Notes: generated from the sequence alone by a model not told the origin. Shown: positions 7,782 to 14,978, counted from the first letter of the stretch. The stretch is 20,199 nucleotides of DNA from Bacillota bacterium (GCA_023436065.1 JAEZKU010000025.1:1-20199); one strand, 5' to 3'. Numbers and translations are program-made.

Positions 7782-8951
7782 TTATTTCATCGCTTCAATA
7801 GTTTCCATCAGATAATCGGCAAACTGTGCACCGGTTGCTCCGTTTGATCTTCCTGTTGTCATAACCTTTCTTTCGGTCACGGTACAGATATCAAGTGCAC
7901 GGTAGAGCTTATCGGCCTCCTTGGTATACCCGATGTGTGCCAAAAGCATAGCACCGGCACGGATCATGCTACAGGGATCAGCATAGATATCTCTTCCCTC
8001 TTGCACCATACGAGGTGCGGAGCCATGGATCGCCTCAAACATTGCATATCTTTTTCCGATATTCGCACTGCCTGCAGTTCCTACACCGCCCTGGAATTCA
8101 GCAGCTTCATCTGTAATAATATCTCCATAAAGGTTCGGAAGAACTACCACCTGGAAGTCCTTTCTTCTCTTCTCATCCACAAGCTTCGCGGTCATGATAT
8201 CAATATACCAGTCATCCGCTGTGATATCAGGATAATCCTTTGCAATCTCGCGGAAAATATCCAGGAATTTGCCATCTGTAGTCTTAATAATGTTCGCTTT
8301 GGTAACTGCTGTTACTCTTGTCTTGCCGTTTGCCTTGGCAAATTCGAAGGCAGCACGGATAATACGCTCCGTACCCTGAGTCGTTACAACCGTAAAATCT
8401 ACCCCGAGATCTTCTGTAACATTGACGCCTTTGCTGCCAACAGCATAAGCACCTTCGGTATTCTCACGATAGAAGGTCCAATCAATGCCCTGTTCAGGAA
8501 TTCTGACAGGTCTGACATTTGCAAAGAGATCGAGCTCCTTTCTCATGGCTACATTGGCACTTTCTACATTTGGCCAGGGATCGCCCTTTCTGGGAGTCGT
8601 GGTAGGTCCTTTTAGAATGACATGGCATTTCTTCAATTCTTCCAATACTGCCGGGGGAATTGCTGCTTTCTCCTCGGCTCTGCGCTCTATCGTCAATCCA
8701 TCGATTACTCTGAATTCAACCTTTCCTGCCGTAATCTCGTCCTTCAGCAGATACTCCAGAACTCTTTGGGACTGAGCTGTAATTGCAGGACCGATACCGT
8801 CACCGCCGCATACACCAATGATGATTTTATCCAGAGCCTGATAATTGATAAAGTCGCCCTGCGCCTTCATAACCTCAACTCTTTTTAATTGCTCCTCCAG
8901 CAATTGTCCGAATTTCTCTTTTGCCGCTTCAATTTTCTCTGCAGATATCAT
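7782..8951 (-). CDS. icd: Isocitrate dehydrogenase (isocitrate/isopropylmalate dehydrogenase family)
   Basis: Oxidises isocitrate to 2-oxoglutarate and CO2. From the chosen start, substrate residues fit isocitrate rather than isopropylmalate: SANVAMR gives S131, N133 and R137 (the Ser-x-Asn-x3-Arg pattern); R147 in NVRPVR, R162 and Y169 in YRENTEGAY, K218 in TKANI, D251, and D277/D281 in YGDIITDEAAEF match the catalytic and Mg ligands of E. coli Icd. The coenzyme segment is HGSAPRM, with Arg-Met where NADP enzymes have Lys-Tyr and NAD enzymes often Asp-Ile, so cofactor choice is open. The upstream ATG (8961-8963) overlaps the GGAGG that serves the ATG at 8949-8951, so the shorter form (389 aa) is chosen. 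It has its own strong promoter and lies directly after Re-citrate synthase. Confidence 0.9.
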   Translation of the reverse strand: MISAEKIEAAKEKFGQLLEEQLKRVEVMKAQGDFINYQALDKIIIGVCGGDGIGPAITAQSQRVLEYLLKDEITAGKVEFRVIDGLTIERRAEEKAAIPPAVLEELKKCHVILKGPTTTPRKGDPWPNVESANVAMRKELDLFANVRPVRIPEQGIDWTFYRENTEGAYAVGSKGVNVTEDLGVDFTVVTTQGTERIIRAAFEFAKANGKTRVTAVTKANIIKTTDGKFLDIFREIAKDYPDITADDWYIDIMTAKLVDEKRRKDFQVVVLPNLYGDIITDEAAEFQGGVGTAGSANIGKRYAMFEAIHGSAPRMVQEGRDIYADPCSMIRAGAMLLAHIGYTKEADKLYRALDICTVTERKVMTTGRSNGATGAQFADYLMETIEAMK

Positions 8952-9014
8952 TGTAACCTCCATTATTATTAGATATGTAATATATACTTTTCGCTCGAAT
9001 CACTGCCAGATACC

Positions 9015-9043
9015 ATTGTATTCTGCTTTCCCCGGCTTGTCAA
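9015..9043 (-). promoter_or_regulatory. Sigma-A promoter of isocitrate dehydrogenase
   Basis: Minus strand TTGACA (9038-9043), 17 nt, TACAAT (9015-9020). The start site would be near 9008, giving a leader of about 57 nt. The -10 is followed by GGTAT, forming ATAC-4-GTAT around the start region. It lies in the 138-nt gap after citrate synthase, where no terminator is seen, so icd can be made from both promoters. Confidence 0.85.
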
Positions 9044-9089
9044 TTCCTATGTCATATCAACCGGCTTTCAGTCAGATTTGCTACTGTTA

Positions 9090-10493
9090 TCAGGCTTTCG
9101 AAGGGTTTATGCTAATTCCCAGCTCCTGCTCAGCTTCTGAGATGATATTGAGCAGCTCATCATCCGTAATTACGGTAACGCGTCCGCTATCATATTCCTC
9201 ATCCACCCAAACCTTAATCTTTTGAACGATGGGATGATCCTTACCGATCGCGCCTTCACCCTTCAGTTTAAAGAAGGTGTTAATCCAGTGTGCGATACCT
9301 GCGAGTCCGGAGGTATTGGATACAGCAACCAGAACCGGTCGTTTTAAAAACTTCTCAGTATCAAATATATTATAGATCTCTTCGTTCTTCAGAAGGCCGT
9401 CTGCATGAATACCGGCTCTGGTCACATTGAAATTTTTTCCTACGAAAGGGGTTCTGGAAGGAACACGGTAACCGATTTCCTTCTCAAAATACTCAGCAAG
9501 CTCAGTAATCACCGTGGTATCCATACCATCCAGCGTACCCTTCAGCTGGGCATATTCAAATACCATCGCCTCCAAAGGAGTATTACCGGTTCTCTCACCG
9601 ATGCCGAATAAGGAGCAGTTTACACCACTTGCTCCATATAACCATGCTGTCGTTGAATTGGAAACAGCTTTATAGAAGTCATTGTGACCGTGCCACTCCA
9701 GCCATTCTGAGGGAACCTCACCATGTGTTCTGATTCCGTATATGATACCCTGTACAGATCTGGGAATAACGGCACCGGAGAAATTCACACCATAACCCAT
9801 TGTGTCACAGGCTCTGATTTTCACTGGAATATTGTATACCTTACTCAGTTTCATCAGCTCGCGGCAGAAAGGAATGACAAATCCATGAATATCGGAGCGT
9901 GTGATATCCTCCAGATGGCATCTTGCTGCAATACCCGTCTCAAGACACTCCCTTACCACACTCAGATAATGCTCCATAGCTTCTTTTCTGCTCATCTTCA
10001 TCTTATAGAAGATGTGATAGTCAGAACAGCTTACCAGAATTCCGGTTTCCTTCATGCCAAGCTCCTTTACCAGCTTAAAATCACTCTTGCTGGCTCTGAT
10101 CCAGGAGGTAACCTCAGGGAATTGATACCCTCGTTCCATACATTTATAAACTGCATCTCTGTCCTTCTTGCTGTATAAGAAAAATTCGCTCTGGCGGATC
10201 AGTCCCTTCGGTCCACCAAGCTTGTGAAAATAATCATACATCGTTACAATCTGTTCAGTCGTATAGGGAGCTCTGGATTGCTGTCCGTCACGGAAGGTAG
10301 TATCTGTGATAAAGATCTCATCCGGCAGGTTGTGAGGTACAATTCGATCATTGAAGGCTATCTTAGGTATCTCGTTATAGGGAAACAATCCGCGGAAGGT
10401 ATTCGGCTGCTCCACATCCACCAGGTTATAAATCGGTTCCTCCAGTTCCAGCAGGTTCGTGTGTGGGTTGATAAAGACTTTTCTCTCATCCAT
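9090..10493 (-). CDS. Probable Re-type citrate synthase (HMGL/isopropylmalate-synthase-like)
   Basis: Condenses acetyl-CoA and oxaloacetate to citrate with Re stereochemistry; this enzyme type replaces the ordinary gltA enzyme in some anaerobes such as Clostridium kluyveri. From the chosen start: DTTFRDGQQ at 64-72 holds the active-site Arg and metal-binding Asp; HLEDITRSDIHGF about 193-205; WHGHNDFYKAVSNS with metal-binding H268 and H270; NCSLFGIGERTGNTPLEAM from 292; and FVGKNFNVTRAGIHADGL near 350-367, as in homocitrate and isopropylmalate synthases. There is no C-terminal leucine-regulatory domain, which argues against LeuA. The ATG at 10491-10493 has GGAGAG 7 nt upstream; the ATG 5 codons earlier has poor spacing. 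Pairing with isocitrate dehydrogenase supports citrate over homocitrate, but homocitrate synthase cannot be excluded by eye. No aconitase gene is in the window. Confidence 0.85.
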   Translation of the reverse strand: MDERKVFINPHTNLLELEEPIYNLVDVEQPNTFRGLFPYNEIPKIAFNDRIVPHNLPDEIFITDTTFRDGQQSRAPYTTEQIVTMYDYFHKLGGPKGLIRQSEFFLYSKKDRDAVYKCMERGYQFPEVTSWIRASKSDFKLVKELGMKETGILVSCSDYHIFYKMKMSRKEAMEHYLSVVRECLETGIAARCHLEDITRSDIHGFVIPFCRELMKLSKVYNIPVKIRACDTMGYGVNFSGAVIPRSVQGIIYGIRTHGEVPSEWLEWHGHNDFYKAVSNSTTAWLYGASGVNCSLFGIGERTGNTPLEAMVFEYAQLKGTLDGMDTTVITELAEYFEKEIGYRVPSRTPFVGKNFNVTRAGIHADGLLKNEEIYNIFDTEKFLKRPVLVAVSNTSGLAGIAHWINTFFKLKGEGAIGKDHPIVQKIKVWVDEEYDSGRVTVITDDELLNIISEAEQELGISINPSKA

Positions 10494-10532
10494 ATTATTG
10501 CTCTCCATTCTTTCCAGACATAAATTTGTTTT

Positions 10533-10544
10533 ATTGTATACAAT
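10533..10544 (+). promoter_or_regulatory. ATTGTATACAAT palindrome over the -10 box (candidate GntR operator)
   Basis: A perfect 12-bp palindrome covers the whole -10 box of the citrate synthase promoter. GTATAC-centred palindromes with TTGT/ACAA flanks are a common operator form for FCD-type GntR regulators, and one is encoded two genes downstream. The match is direct; the regulator is inferred. Confidence 0.5.
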
Positions 10545-10561
10545 TATACCGACATTGTCAA
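10533..10561 (-). promoter_or_regulatory. Sigma-A promoter of the citrate synthase gene
   Basis: Minus strand TTGACA (10556-10561), 17 nt, TACAAT (10533-10538), the same boxes and spacing as at icd. The start site would be near 10526, leader about 33 nt. Both boxes are overlapped by candidate operators listed separately. Confidence 0.87.
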
Positions 10562-10572
10562 TACGTTAATAA
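10555..10572 (+). promoter_or_regulatory. Rex-like operator over the -35 box of citrate synthase
   Basis: TTGTCAATACGTTAATAA matches the Rex consensus TTGTTAANNNNTTAACAA at 12 of 14 defined positions and overlaps the -35 hexamer (10556-10561). Part of the match comes from the -35 box itself (its complement is TGTCAA), which weakens it. Confidence 0.45.
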
Positions 10573-10798
10573 ACTTTTTCTGTGACGCGCTAATAATTTA
10601 ATCAGTTAAAGTATTCATGAAACCCCGAAGAGAGAAAGTACTGAAAGCTGTAACTGAATTGTGCTATAAGCATACTTTATTATTATAGGAATAGTTTTAG
10701 GTGATCGATAATCGCTTTAATCTTTTACGAAAAACTATAGAAATACTTCAGATAAGAATAATGTAATCTGTAACATAAATCTATAAAGAAAGGAAAGT
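10573..10798 (+). other. AT-rich intergenic stretch with no recognised gene
   Basis: This is most of the 340-nt gap between the divergent citrate synthase gene and the small membrane-protein gene. I see only weak features: an inverted repeat ATAGTTTT (10691-10698) / AAAACTAT (10731-10738), a TATAAA at 10782-10787 without a good -35, and AAAGTAT/ATACTTT about 60 nt apart. No known riboswitch core was recognised. The plus-strand promoter of the next gene must lie here but I could not fix it. Confidence 0.5.
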
Positions 10799-10846
10799 AT
10801 GGATATCAATTTGATCATCCTACAAGGAGAAGTATGGAATTTATAA
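10799..10846 (+). CDS. Possible 15-codon leader peptide
   Basis: ATG at 10799 opens MDINLIILQGEVWNL and stops 13 nt inside the next gene in another frame. AAAGGAAAG precedes the ATG, and the peptide's own codons contain the AAGGAG used by the downstream gene. That layout would allow coupled translation. It could equally be chance in a short stretch. Confidence 0.25.
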   Translation: MDINLIILQGEVWNL

Positions 10847-11145
10847 GATTTTTTTTAGTGTTATTAGTTCCCGGTCTCGTCGGGGCATTAGCCTTCAGCA
10901 TTGCGGCACGCTTTAGAACAGAAGTAAAAATATATGTTGCACTTATATTGGATCTGATGACCTTCACGACTATGATTACCGGGCTTTACTATTTTGAAGA
11001 TGTGCACACCATGGAGGATCTTCTTTATCAATTCACTTGCTTAAGCTTTACCAGAAAATATATTCTTCTGAGTACATTGATTAATGTTGTGTATGGAATA
11101 GTATTCGGAATAATCAGAAGATTCCTGTTCTGGTTAAGAGACTGA
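10834..11145 (+). CDS. Small three-helix membrane protein of unknown function
   Basis: The family is not recognised. The 103-residue product is mostly hydrophobic with three predicted membrane helices at about 3-24, 31-52 and 76-96. Short basic segments follow helix 1 (ARFRTEVK) and helix 3 (RRFLFWLRD), and an acidic loop (EDVHTMEDL) lies between helices 2 and 3; the basic C-terminus is probably cytoplasmic. There is no cleavable signal, conserved metal motif or cysteine pair. AAGGAG ends 4 nt before the ATG. It stands alone on the plus strand with its own terminator, between citrate synthase and polysaccharide genes, so the neighbours do not suggest a role. The hydrophobic pattern and ribosome site support a real gene. 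Confidence 0.7.
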   Translation: MEFIRFFLVLLVPGLVGALAFSIAARFRTEVKIYVALILDLMTFTTMITGLYYFEDVHTMEDLLYQFTCLSFTRKYILLSTLINVVYGIVFGIIRRFLFWLRD

Positions 11146-11179
11146 CATAAAGCTGTACATTTCTTACAACCTGAAAATG

Positions 11180-11212
11180 GGGCCTTTACAGATGCAAAGG
11201 CCTCATATTTTT
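11180..11212 (+). terminator. Intrinsic terminator of the small membrane-protein gene
   Basis: Stem GGCCTTT (11181-11187) with AAAGGCC (11196-11202), 8-nt loop, followed by TCATATTTTT. It lies about 35 nt after the stop codon. Confidence 0.75.
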
Positions 11213-11240
11213 GAGCAAATATCCACAGAATGGCTCAAAG

Positions 11241-11285
11241 AGAGCCTGTTCATACTGCCGGTATTGCAATACTTGAACAGGCTCT
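11241..11285 (-). terminator. Hairpin at the 3' end of the polysaccharide operon
   Basis: A perfect 12-bp stem, AGAGCCTGTTCA (11241-11252) with TGAACAGGCTCT (11274-11285), has a 21-nt loop that itself contains the palindrome GTATTGCAATAC. It sits 20 nt after the stop of the dehydratase gene on the minus strand. The T run after it is poor on the minus strand (CTCTTTGAG) and better on the plus strand, so it may be bidirectional. Confidence 0.55.
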
Positions 11286-11305
11286 TGTAGTATTCTTTTA
11301 TCCAT

Positions 11306-12526
11306 TTAATAATCAGATATAGAGTAACTTTTTATATGACACGGAATCTGGTATGCACTCAGATCCTGATCCTGATAGTCCTGATACGTAGGTACTACTT
11401 CTTTCATCACCTTTTTTATGTTTTTAATTGATTTTGAGTTTATGACATGTGATAAGATCTTTAGTTTTCTCTTGATTTCTTTTCTGGATATGTACTCCTT
11501 CGTCTCCATAAATATCTTTTGATTTTTGGTAGCGATCAGATCATCCCCATTGATTAGAAGCTCTTCATAAAGCTTTTCACCGGGCCTTAAACCTGTCTCT
11601 ATGATTGGAATATCGATATATGGTTTATAACCGGACATACGGATCAGATTCTCTGCCAAATCGATGATTTTTACCGGCTCCCCCATATCAAGCACATAGA
11701 TTTCGGCACTGTCATTCATAGAGCATACCTGAAGTACCAGCTGTACCGCTTCAGATATGGTCATGAAATAACGGACGATCCTGTGATCAGTGATTGTAAC
11801 CGGACCTCCTGCTGCAATCTGCTTCTGAAACAGGGGAATAACAGAGCCGTTAGAGCCAAGTACATTACCAAAGCGAACAGCAACAAAATCTGTTTTGCTG
11901 CTTTCCTTCCTGCTTTGCAGTATCATTTCACAAAATCTTTTACTGGCGCCCATGATGCTGGTCGGATTCACTGCTTTATCCGTCGATATTAAAACGAATT
12001 TATCTACCCCATATGTTTCTGAAGCCTGAACTATATAATAGGTACCAAATATATTATTGATAATGGCTTCCTCGGGACAATCCTCCATCAGCGGCACATG
12101 CTTATGGGCAGCTGCATGAAATACGATATTGGGACGATAACGTTCAAACAACTGATAGATCATATCTCTGTTGCTTACTGATGCAATTACGGCTTTAAGC
12201 TCCAGTTGATCCCCGTATTTATGAACCAGCTCCTGTTGAATATCGTAAGCATTATTCTCATATATGTCCAAGATAATTAGAAGCTTCGGTTTGACCTTCG
12301 CAATCTGACGGCATAGCTCAGATCCTATGGAGCCTCCACCTCCGGTCACCATAACTACTTTATTTCTAATATAATTCTCTATCTCATCATTTTTCAGGAT
12401 GACTTGTTCTCTACCCAAAAGCTGTTCAATATCGATATCCCTTAAATTCTTTATTTCTGCACTTTCTTCCTCTGCTTGTAATCGCTTTGAGCTTATAGGC
12501 TGCAGCCTTGCATGACTTTTTTCCAT
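11306..12526 (-). CDS. UDP-GlcNAc 4,6-dehydratase-like enzyme (CapD/PglF type), soluble form
   Basis: Extended short-chain dehydrogenase that converts UDP-GlcNAc to a 4-keto-6-deoxy (or inverted) sugar for surface glycans. NAD-binding TGGGGSIGSE at 61-70; HAAAHKHVPLME at 137-148; STDKAVNPTSIMGASKR at 181-197, where Met192-x3-Lys196 replaces the usual Tyr-x3-Lys, as in the PglF/WbpM/CapD group; RFGNVLGSNGSVIPLF follows, then ETGLRPGEKLYEELL. Full family members of about 600 residues have four N-terminal membrane helices. Here those are absent, but the linker RDIDIEQLLGRE (29-40) remains, so this 406-residue form is cytoplasmic. AAGGAGG lies 14 nt before the ATG, longer than usual; a closer GAAGAG may serve. 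Last gene of the polysaccharide set. Confidence 0.88.
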   Translation of the reverse strand: MEKSHARLQPISSKRLQAEEESAEIKNLRDIDIEQLLGREQVILKNDEIENYIRNKVVMVTGGGGSIGSELCRQIAKVKPKLLIILDIYENNAYDIQQELVHKYGDQLELKAVIASVSNRDMIYQLFERYRPNIVFHAAAHKHVPLMEDCPEEAIINNIFGTYYIVQASETYGVDKFVLISTDKAVNPTSIMGASKRFCEMILQSRKESSKTDFVAVRFGNVLGSNGSVIPLFQKQIAAGGPVTITDHRIVRYFMTISEAVQLVLQVCSMNDSAEIYVLDMGEPVKIIDLAENLIRMSGYKPYIDIPIIETGLRPGEKLYEELLINGDDLIATKNQKIFMETKEYISRKEIKRKLKILSHVINSKSIKNIKKVMKEVVPTYQDYQDQDLSAYQIPCHIKSYSISDY

Positions 12527-12584
12527 GAAACTCTTCTCTTCCTCCTTCAGTGTTAAGCAGCCACTTACTGTAATTTCATGTTAT

Positions 12585-12614
12585 AATATATTCAAGAAAC
12601 TCGATTTATGTCAC
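12585..12614 (-). promoter_or_regulatory. Possible promoter before the UDP-sugar dehydratase
   Basis: Minus strand GTGACA (12609-12614), 18 nt, TATATT (12585-12590). It lies in the 129-nt gap after the phosphatase gene. A nearby inverted repeat pairs GTCACTTTG (12610-12618) with CAAAGTAAC (about 12638-12646) with one G-U position. The dehydratase may thus be transcribed separately or from both promoters. Confidence 0.4.
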
Positions 12615-12655
12615 TTTGTCTGTCACACCCTCAGCTTCAAAGTAACATCCTTTTT

Positions 12656-13375
12656 CTATATTAAATAGCGAGATTCGCCTCGCAGTATATTTCCGTCAAT
12701 AATCTGTCTGCTATTCTCGATCAGACGCAGGCAGAATTCCTCCCCGAATCTGTTGCGAATAATCTCAAATGCTTCGTCCATTCTTGGAGGGCGTTTCATG
12801 ATATTATGACAATCACTGGCCAGCACGTCGATATATCCCTTCTTCAGATAGCGAAAGGCCCTGCGTCTCGTCTTTTTATTAATCACGAATTCTGCGTTAC
12901 ATTGAATGATACAACCTGCGTCCCTCAACCTACAGATCCATCGTTTTCTCTTTCTCACAGGCTGGTATCTTTCCGTATGTGCGATAATCGGAATCACCCC
13001 GTAATAATTGATTAAGTGCTCTAATTGCTGAAATATTTCACTCCCCCATCTCTTTTGATCAGGTAATTCCAATAATAAATATTTGGTATGTTCCACACAC
13101 AATTGACTAATATCAGTATAGTGAAATAAATAATCATGTAATAAGGTCTCACTTCCGGGGATCAGGCGAATTCCCGGAGCATTCATAAAAGCCATGGAAG
13201 CAGCTCTGCTTGTTGCGAATTCAGATAATGTTATTCGAGAAGGATCAAAATGGGGAGTGCACACAGCAGCTTCAACCCTTTGCTTTCGCAGCAGCTCTGT
13301 CAGCAGCATTGCTTCCTCATAAGAGGAAGCGCCATCATCAATATATGGAAGAAGATGGGTATGAAGATCAACCAT
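12656..13375 (-). CDS. CpsB/YwqE-type PHP-domain protein-tyrosine phosphatase
   Basis: Metal-dependent phosphatase that dephosphorylates the partner bacterial tyrosine kinase and so controls capsule or exopolysaccharide synthesis. PHP metal-binding motifs are present: DLHTHLLPYIDDGA at 3-16 (H5, H7, D13 or D14), TPHFDPS at 40-46 (H42), E76 in PGSET, IAHTERY at 131-137, and LASDCHN at 185-191 (D188, H190). The 239-residue length is typical. It starts 6 nt after the kinase gene; the AGGTGA ribosome site overlaps the kinase stop codon, so the two are translationally coupled. The pairing with a BY-kinase separates it from histidinol phosphatase, which shares the fold. Confidence 0.92.
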   Translation of the reverse strand: MVDLHTHLLPYIDDGASSYEEAMLLTELLRKQRVEAAVCTPHFDPSRITLSEFATSRAASMAFMNAPGIRLIPGSETLLHDYLFHYTDISQLCVEHTKYLLLELPDQKRWGSEIFQQLEHLINYYGVIPIIAHTERYQPVRKRKRWICRLRDAGCIIQCNAEFVINKKTRRRAFRYLKKGYIDVLASDCHNIMKRPPRMDEAFEIIRNRFGEEFCLRLIENSRQIIDGNILRGESRYLI

Positions 13376-13381
13376 TGCTCA

Positions 13382-14782
13382 TCACCTGTTCTTGCTATAA
13401 TAGTTGTATTTCCCTTTCTTATTTCCTTGCTTATCTGACAAAGCATTCAATACAAACCCAAGGATATTCGCATCTGAAAATTTAAATTTTGCTATTGCAT
13501 TACTGATACCGGAATGTGAAGTAATTCCTTCCCTGACAACCATAATCACTCCGTCAACCTGCTTAATCATTCCAATGGCATCGGATAGGATATTTACCGG
13601 AGGGGTATCGATAATAATATAGTTAAACTGCTTCTCAAAGTATTTCAGTAATTCTTCCATCTGTTTGCTTCCCAATAGCTCAGCTGAATTAGGCGGGACG
13701 GAGCCCATTGATATGACCTGCAGATTGCTATGCTCTGTTTCCTGAAGGACTTCCTTTTCGGTGAACATTCCGGATAGCGTGTCACTGACACCGGGTGAGC
13801 TTTTGATATCAAAAAAGCTATGCAGCGTTCCTCTTCTCAAATCACAATCCAACAATAACACCTTGGAACCGGTCTGTGCGATCGACTTTGCCAGATTGGC
13901 GCTGATTGTACTTTTCCCTTCTCCCTGGTTCGGGCTTGTAATCATGATTTTCTTACATCCGTCATGCCTTAACAGAAAACGCAGATTTGTTCTTAAAGAG
14001 TTAAAGGCTTCCACTATGAAAAATCTTGTCTCATCATTGAAATTGCTCTGAAGAACCTTTGCCTTGAGTCGTTTTTTCATGAAGGGCAGCTTGTAAATAA
14101 AATGAACCATTCCTTTATTCGAGGTATGAAAATCAGGTATGGTACTTAATACCGGCATATCATACTTCTTTTCTAAGTCCTCCTGATTTTTCACATTATT
14201 ATTAAGCATCTCCCATAATAATGTAGCAACGGCCGATACAACCAGTCCCAGTAGTCCACCAATCAATGTATTGAACCAAACATTCGGTCCGGAGGGATCT
14301 TGTGGATAGACAACCGGATCAACCACACTGATTTCTGCGGTATTAAGAATATTCTTGATCAAATCCGGTGCAACGGCTTGCATTGTTGTAGCCAATTGAT
14401 AAGAAACCTGTGGATTGTGTGATGTCACACTGATTTGGAATATTTCCGTGTTATTGATTGTTTCAATCCACGTCATTTCCCTCAGCTGATCCGGATCATA
14501 TTCTAATCCGCTTTCTATTATCACCTTATGATAGAAGGTATTGGTCTGTAAAAAATTGATATAGGTTGTAACCACCTTCTGTGCATAGTTTAAGGAATTT
14601 ATATCGGCGGAAGTATCTGCACTATTCGCACTGACATAAAGCTGTACAGAAGCAGTATATCTGGGACTTTCTATATATTGGTTGAACACAAAGAAAGCAA
14701 AAAGACCTACAATTGTGCCAACAACAATAAATCGCCGTCTTTTCACAATAAAAGTAAGCAGCTCTATGAAAGTAAACTCCAT
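13382..14782 (-). CDS. Fused Wzz-type chain-length protein and bacterial tyrosine kinase
   Basis: Membrane-anchored polysaccharide co-polymerase and autokinase that sets chain length and export of surface polysaccharide. Residues 1-195 form the Wzz domain: membrane helix about 18-36, an outside loop, and a second helix about 169-192 preceded by a Pro-rich stretch (PQDPSGPNVW). Residues 250-466 form the kinase: Walker A SPNQGEGKST at 283-292, Walker A' LLLDCDLRRG at 309-318, Walker B YIIIDTPP at 388-395, and a C-terminal tyrosine cluster (Y459, Y461, Y462) for autophosphorylation. In most Firmicutes these parts are separate proteins (CpsC and CpsD); here they are one chain with a short outside loop. 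GGAGG sits 7 nt before the ATG. First gene of the operon. Confidence 0.92.
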   Translation of the reverse strand: MEFTFIELLTFIVKRRRFIVVGTIVGLFAFFVFNQYIESPRYTASVQLYVSANSADTSADINSLNYAQKVVTTYINFLQTNTFYHKVIIESGLEYDPDQLREMTWIETINNTEIFQISVTSHNPQVSYQLATTMQAVAPDLIKNILNTAEISVVDPVVYPQDPSGPNVWFNTLIGGLLGLVVSAVATLLWEMLNNNVKNQEDLEKKYDMPVLSTIPDFHTSNKGMVHFIYKLPFMKKRLKAKVLQSNFNDETRFFIVEAFNSLRTNLRFLLRHDGCKKIMITSPNQGEGKSTISANLAKSIAQTGSKVLLLDCDLRRGTLHSFFDIKSSPGVSDTLSGMFTEKEVLQETEHSNLQVISMGSVPPNSAELLGSKQMEELLKYFEKQFNYIIIDTPPVNILSDAIGMIKQVDGVIMVVREGITSHSGISNAIAKFKFSDANILGFVLNALSDKQGNKKGKYNYYSKNR

Positions 14783-14814
14783 ATATCATCCTCCATTATT
14801 ATGAATAACAGATC

Positions 14815-14837
14815 GTTGACCCTATCACCGGATCAAC
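14815..14837 (+). promoter_or_regulatory. Inverted repeat in the leader of the polysaccharide operon
   Basis: GTTGACCC (14815-14822) and GGATCAAC (14830-14837) are inverted copies with one mismatch and a 7-nt centre. It lies at about +5 to +28 of the predicted transcript, so it may be an operator or an RNA hairpin. Confidence 0.35.
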
Positions 14838-14848
14838 ACCTTACTTTT

Positions 14849-14877
14849 ATCATATGACAGAGGGTTTTTTTAGTGAA
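14849..14877 (-). promoter_or_regulatory. Promoter of the polysaccharide operon
   Basis: Minus strand TTCACT (14872-14877), 17 nt, TATGAT (14849-14854). The start would be near 14842, with a leader of about 60 nt carrying GGAGG. It lies just behind the terminator of the upstream operon. Confidence 0.6.
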
Positions 14878-14883
14878 TCAAAA

Positions 14884-14930
14884 AACGTGCTGATGCATAT
14901 CGCTAAACAAAGCGAATGCAATAGCACGTT
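14884..14930 (-). terminator. Intrinsic terminator of the tcdA-HD-DUF554 operon
   Basis: Outer stem AACGTGCT (14884-14891) with AGCACGTT (14923-14930), inner pairs GCAT/ATGC and TCGCT/AGCGA. On the minus strand the hairpin is followed by TTTTTTGATTC. It is 48 nt after the DUF554 stop. Confidence 0.85.
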
Positions 14931-14978
14931 CATGAAATTATACTTTATTCCTTTTCTTTAGGATGGAGCATCTTCCGG

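Noticed and set aside
7935..8615. Long plus-strand open frame opposite isocitrate dehydrogenase
   Set aside because: Antisense shadow; the minus-strand frame has complete catalytic residues and a ribosome site.
8952..8963. First ATG of the isocitrate dehydrogenase frame as the start
   Set aside because: That ATG overlaps the GGAGG that serves the ATG four codons later.
9044..9089. Terminator between citrate synthase and isocitrate dehydrogenase
   Set aside because: No stable hairpin with a T run is visible, so read-through into icd is assumed possible.
10617..10688. Short plus-strand frame of 23 codons (begins MKPRREKVLKAV) in the gap after citrate synthase
   Set aside because: No ribosome site before the ATG, no second supporting signal, and it is short enough to be chance.
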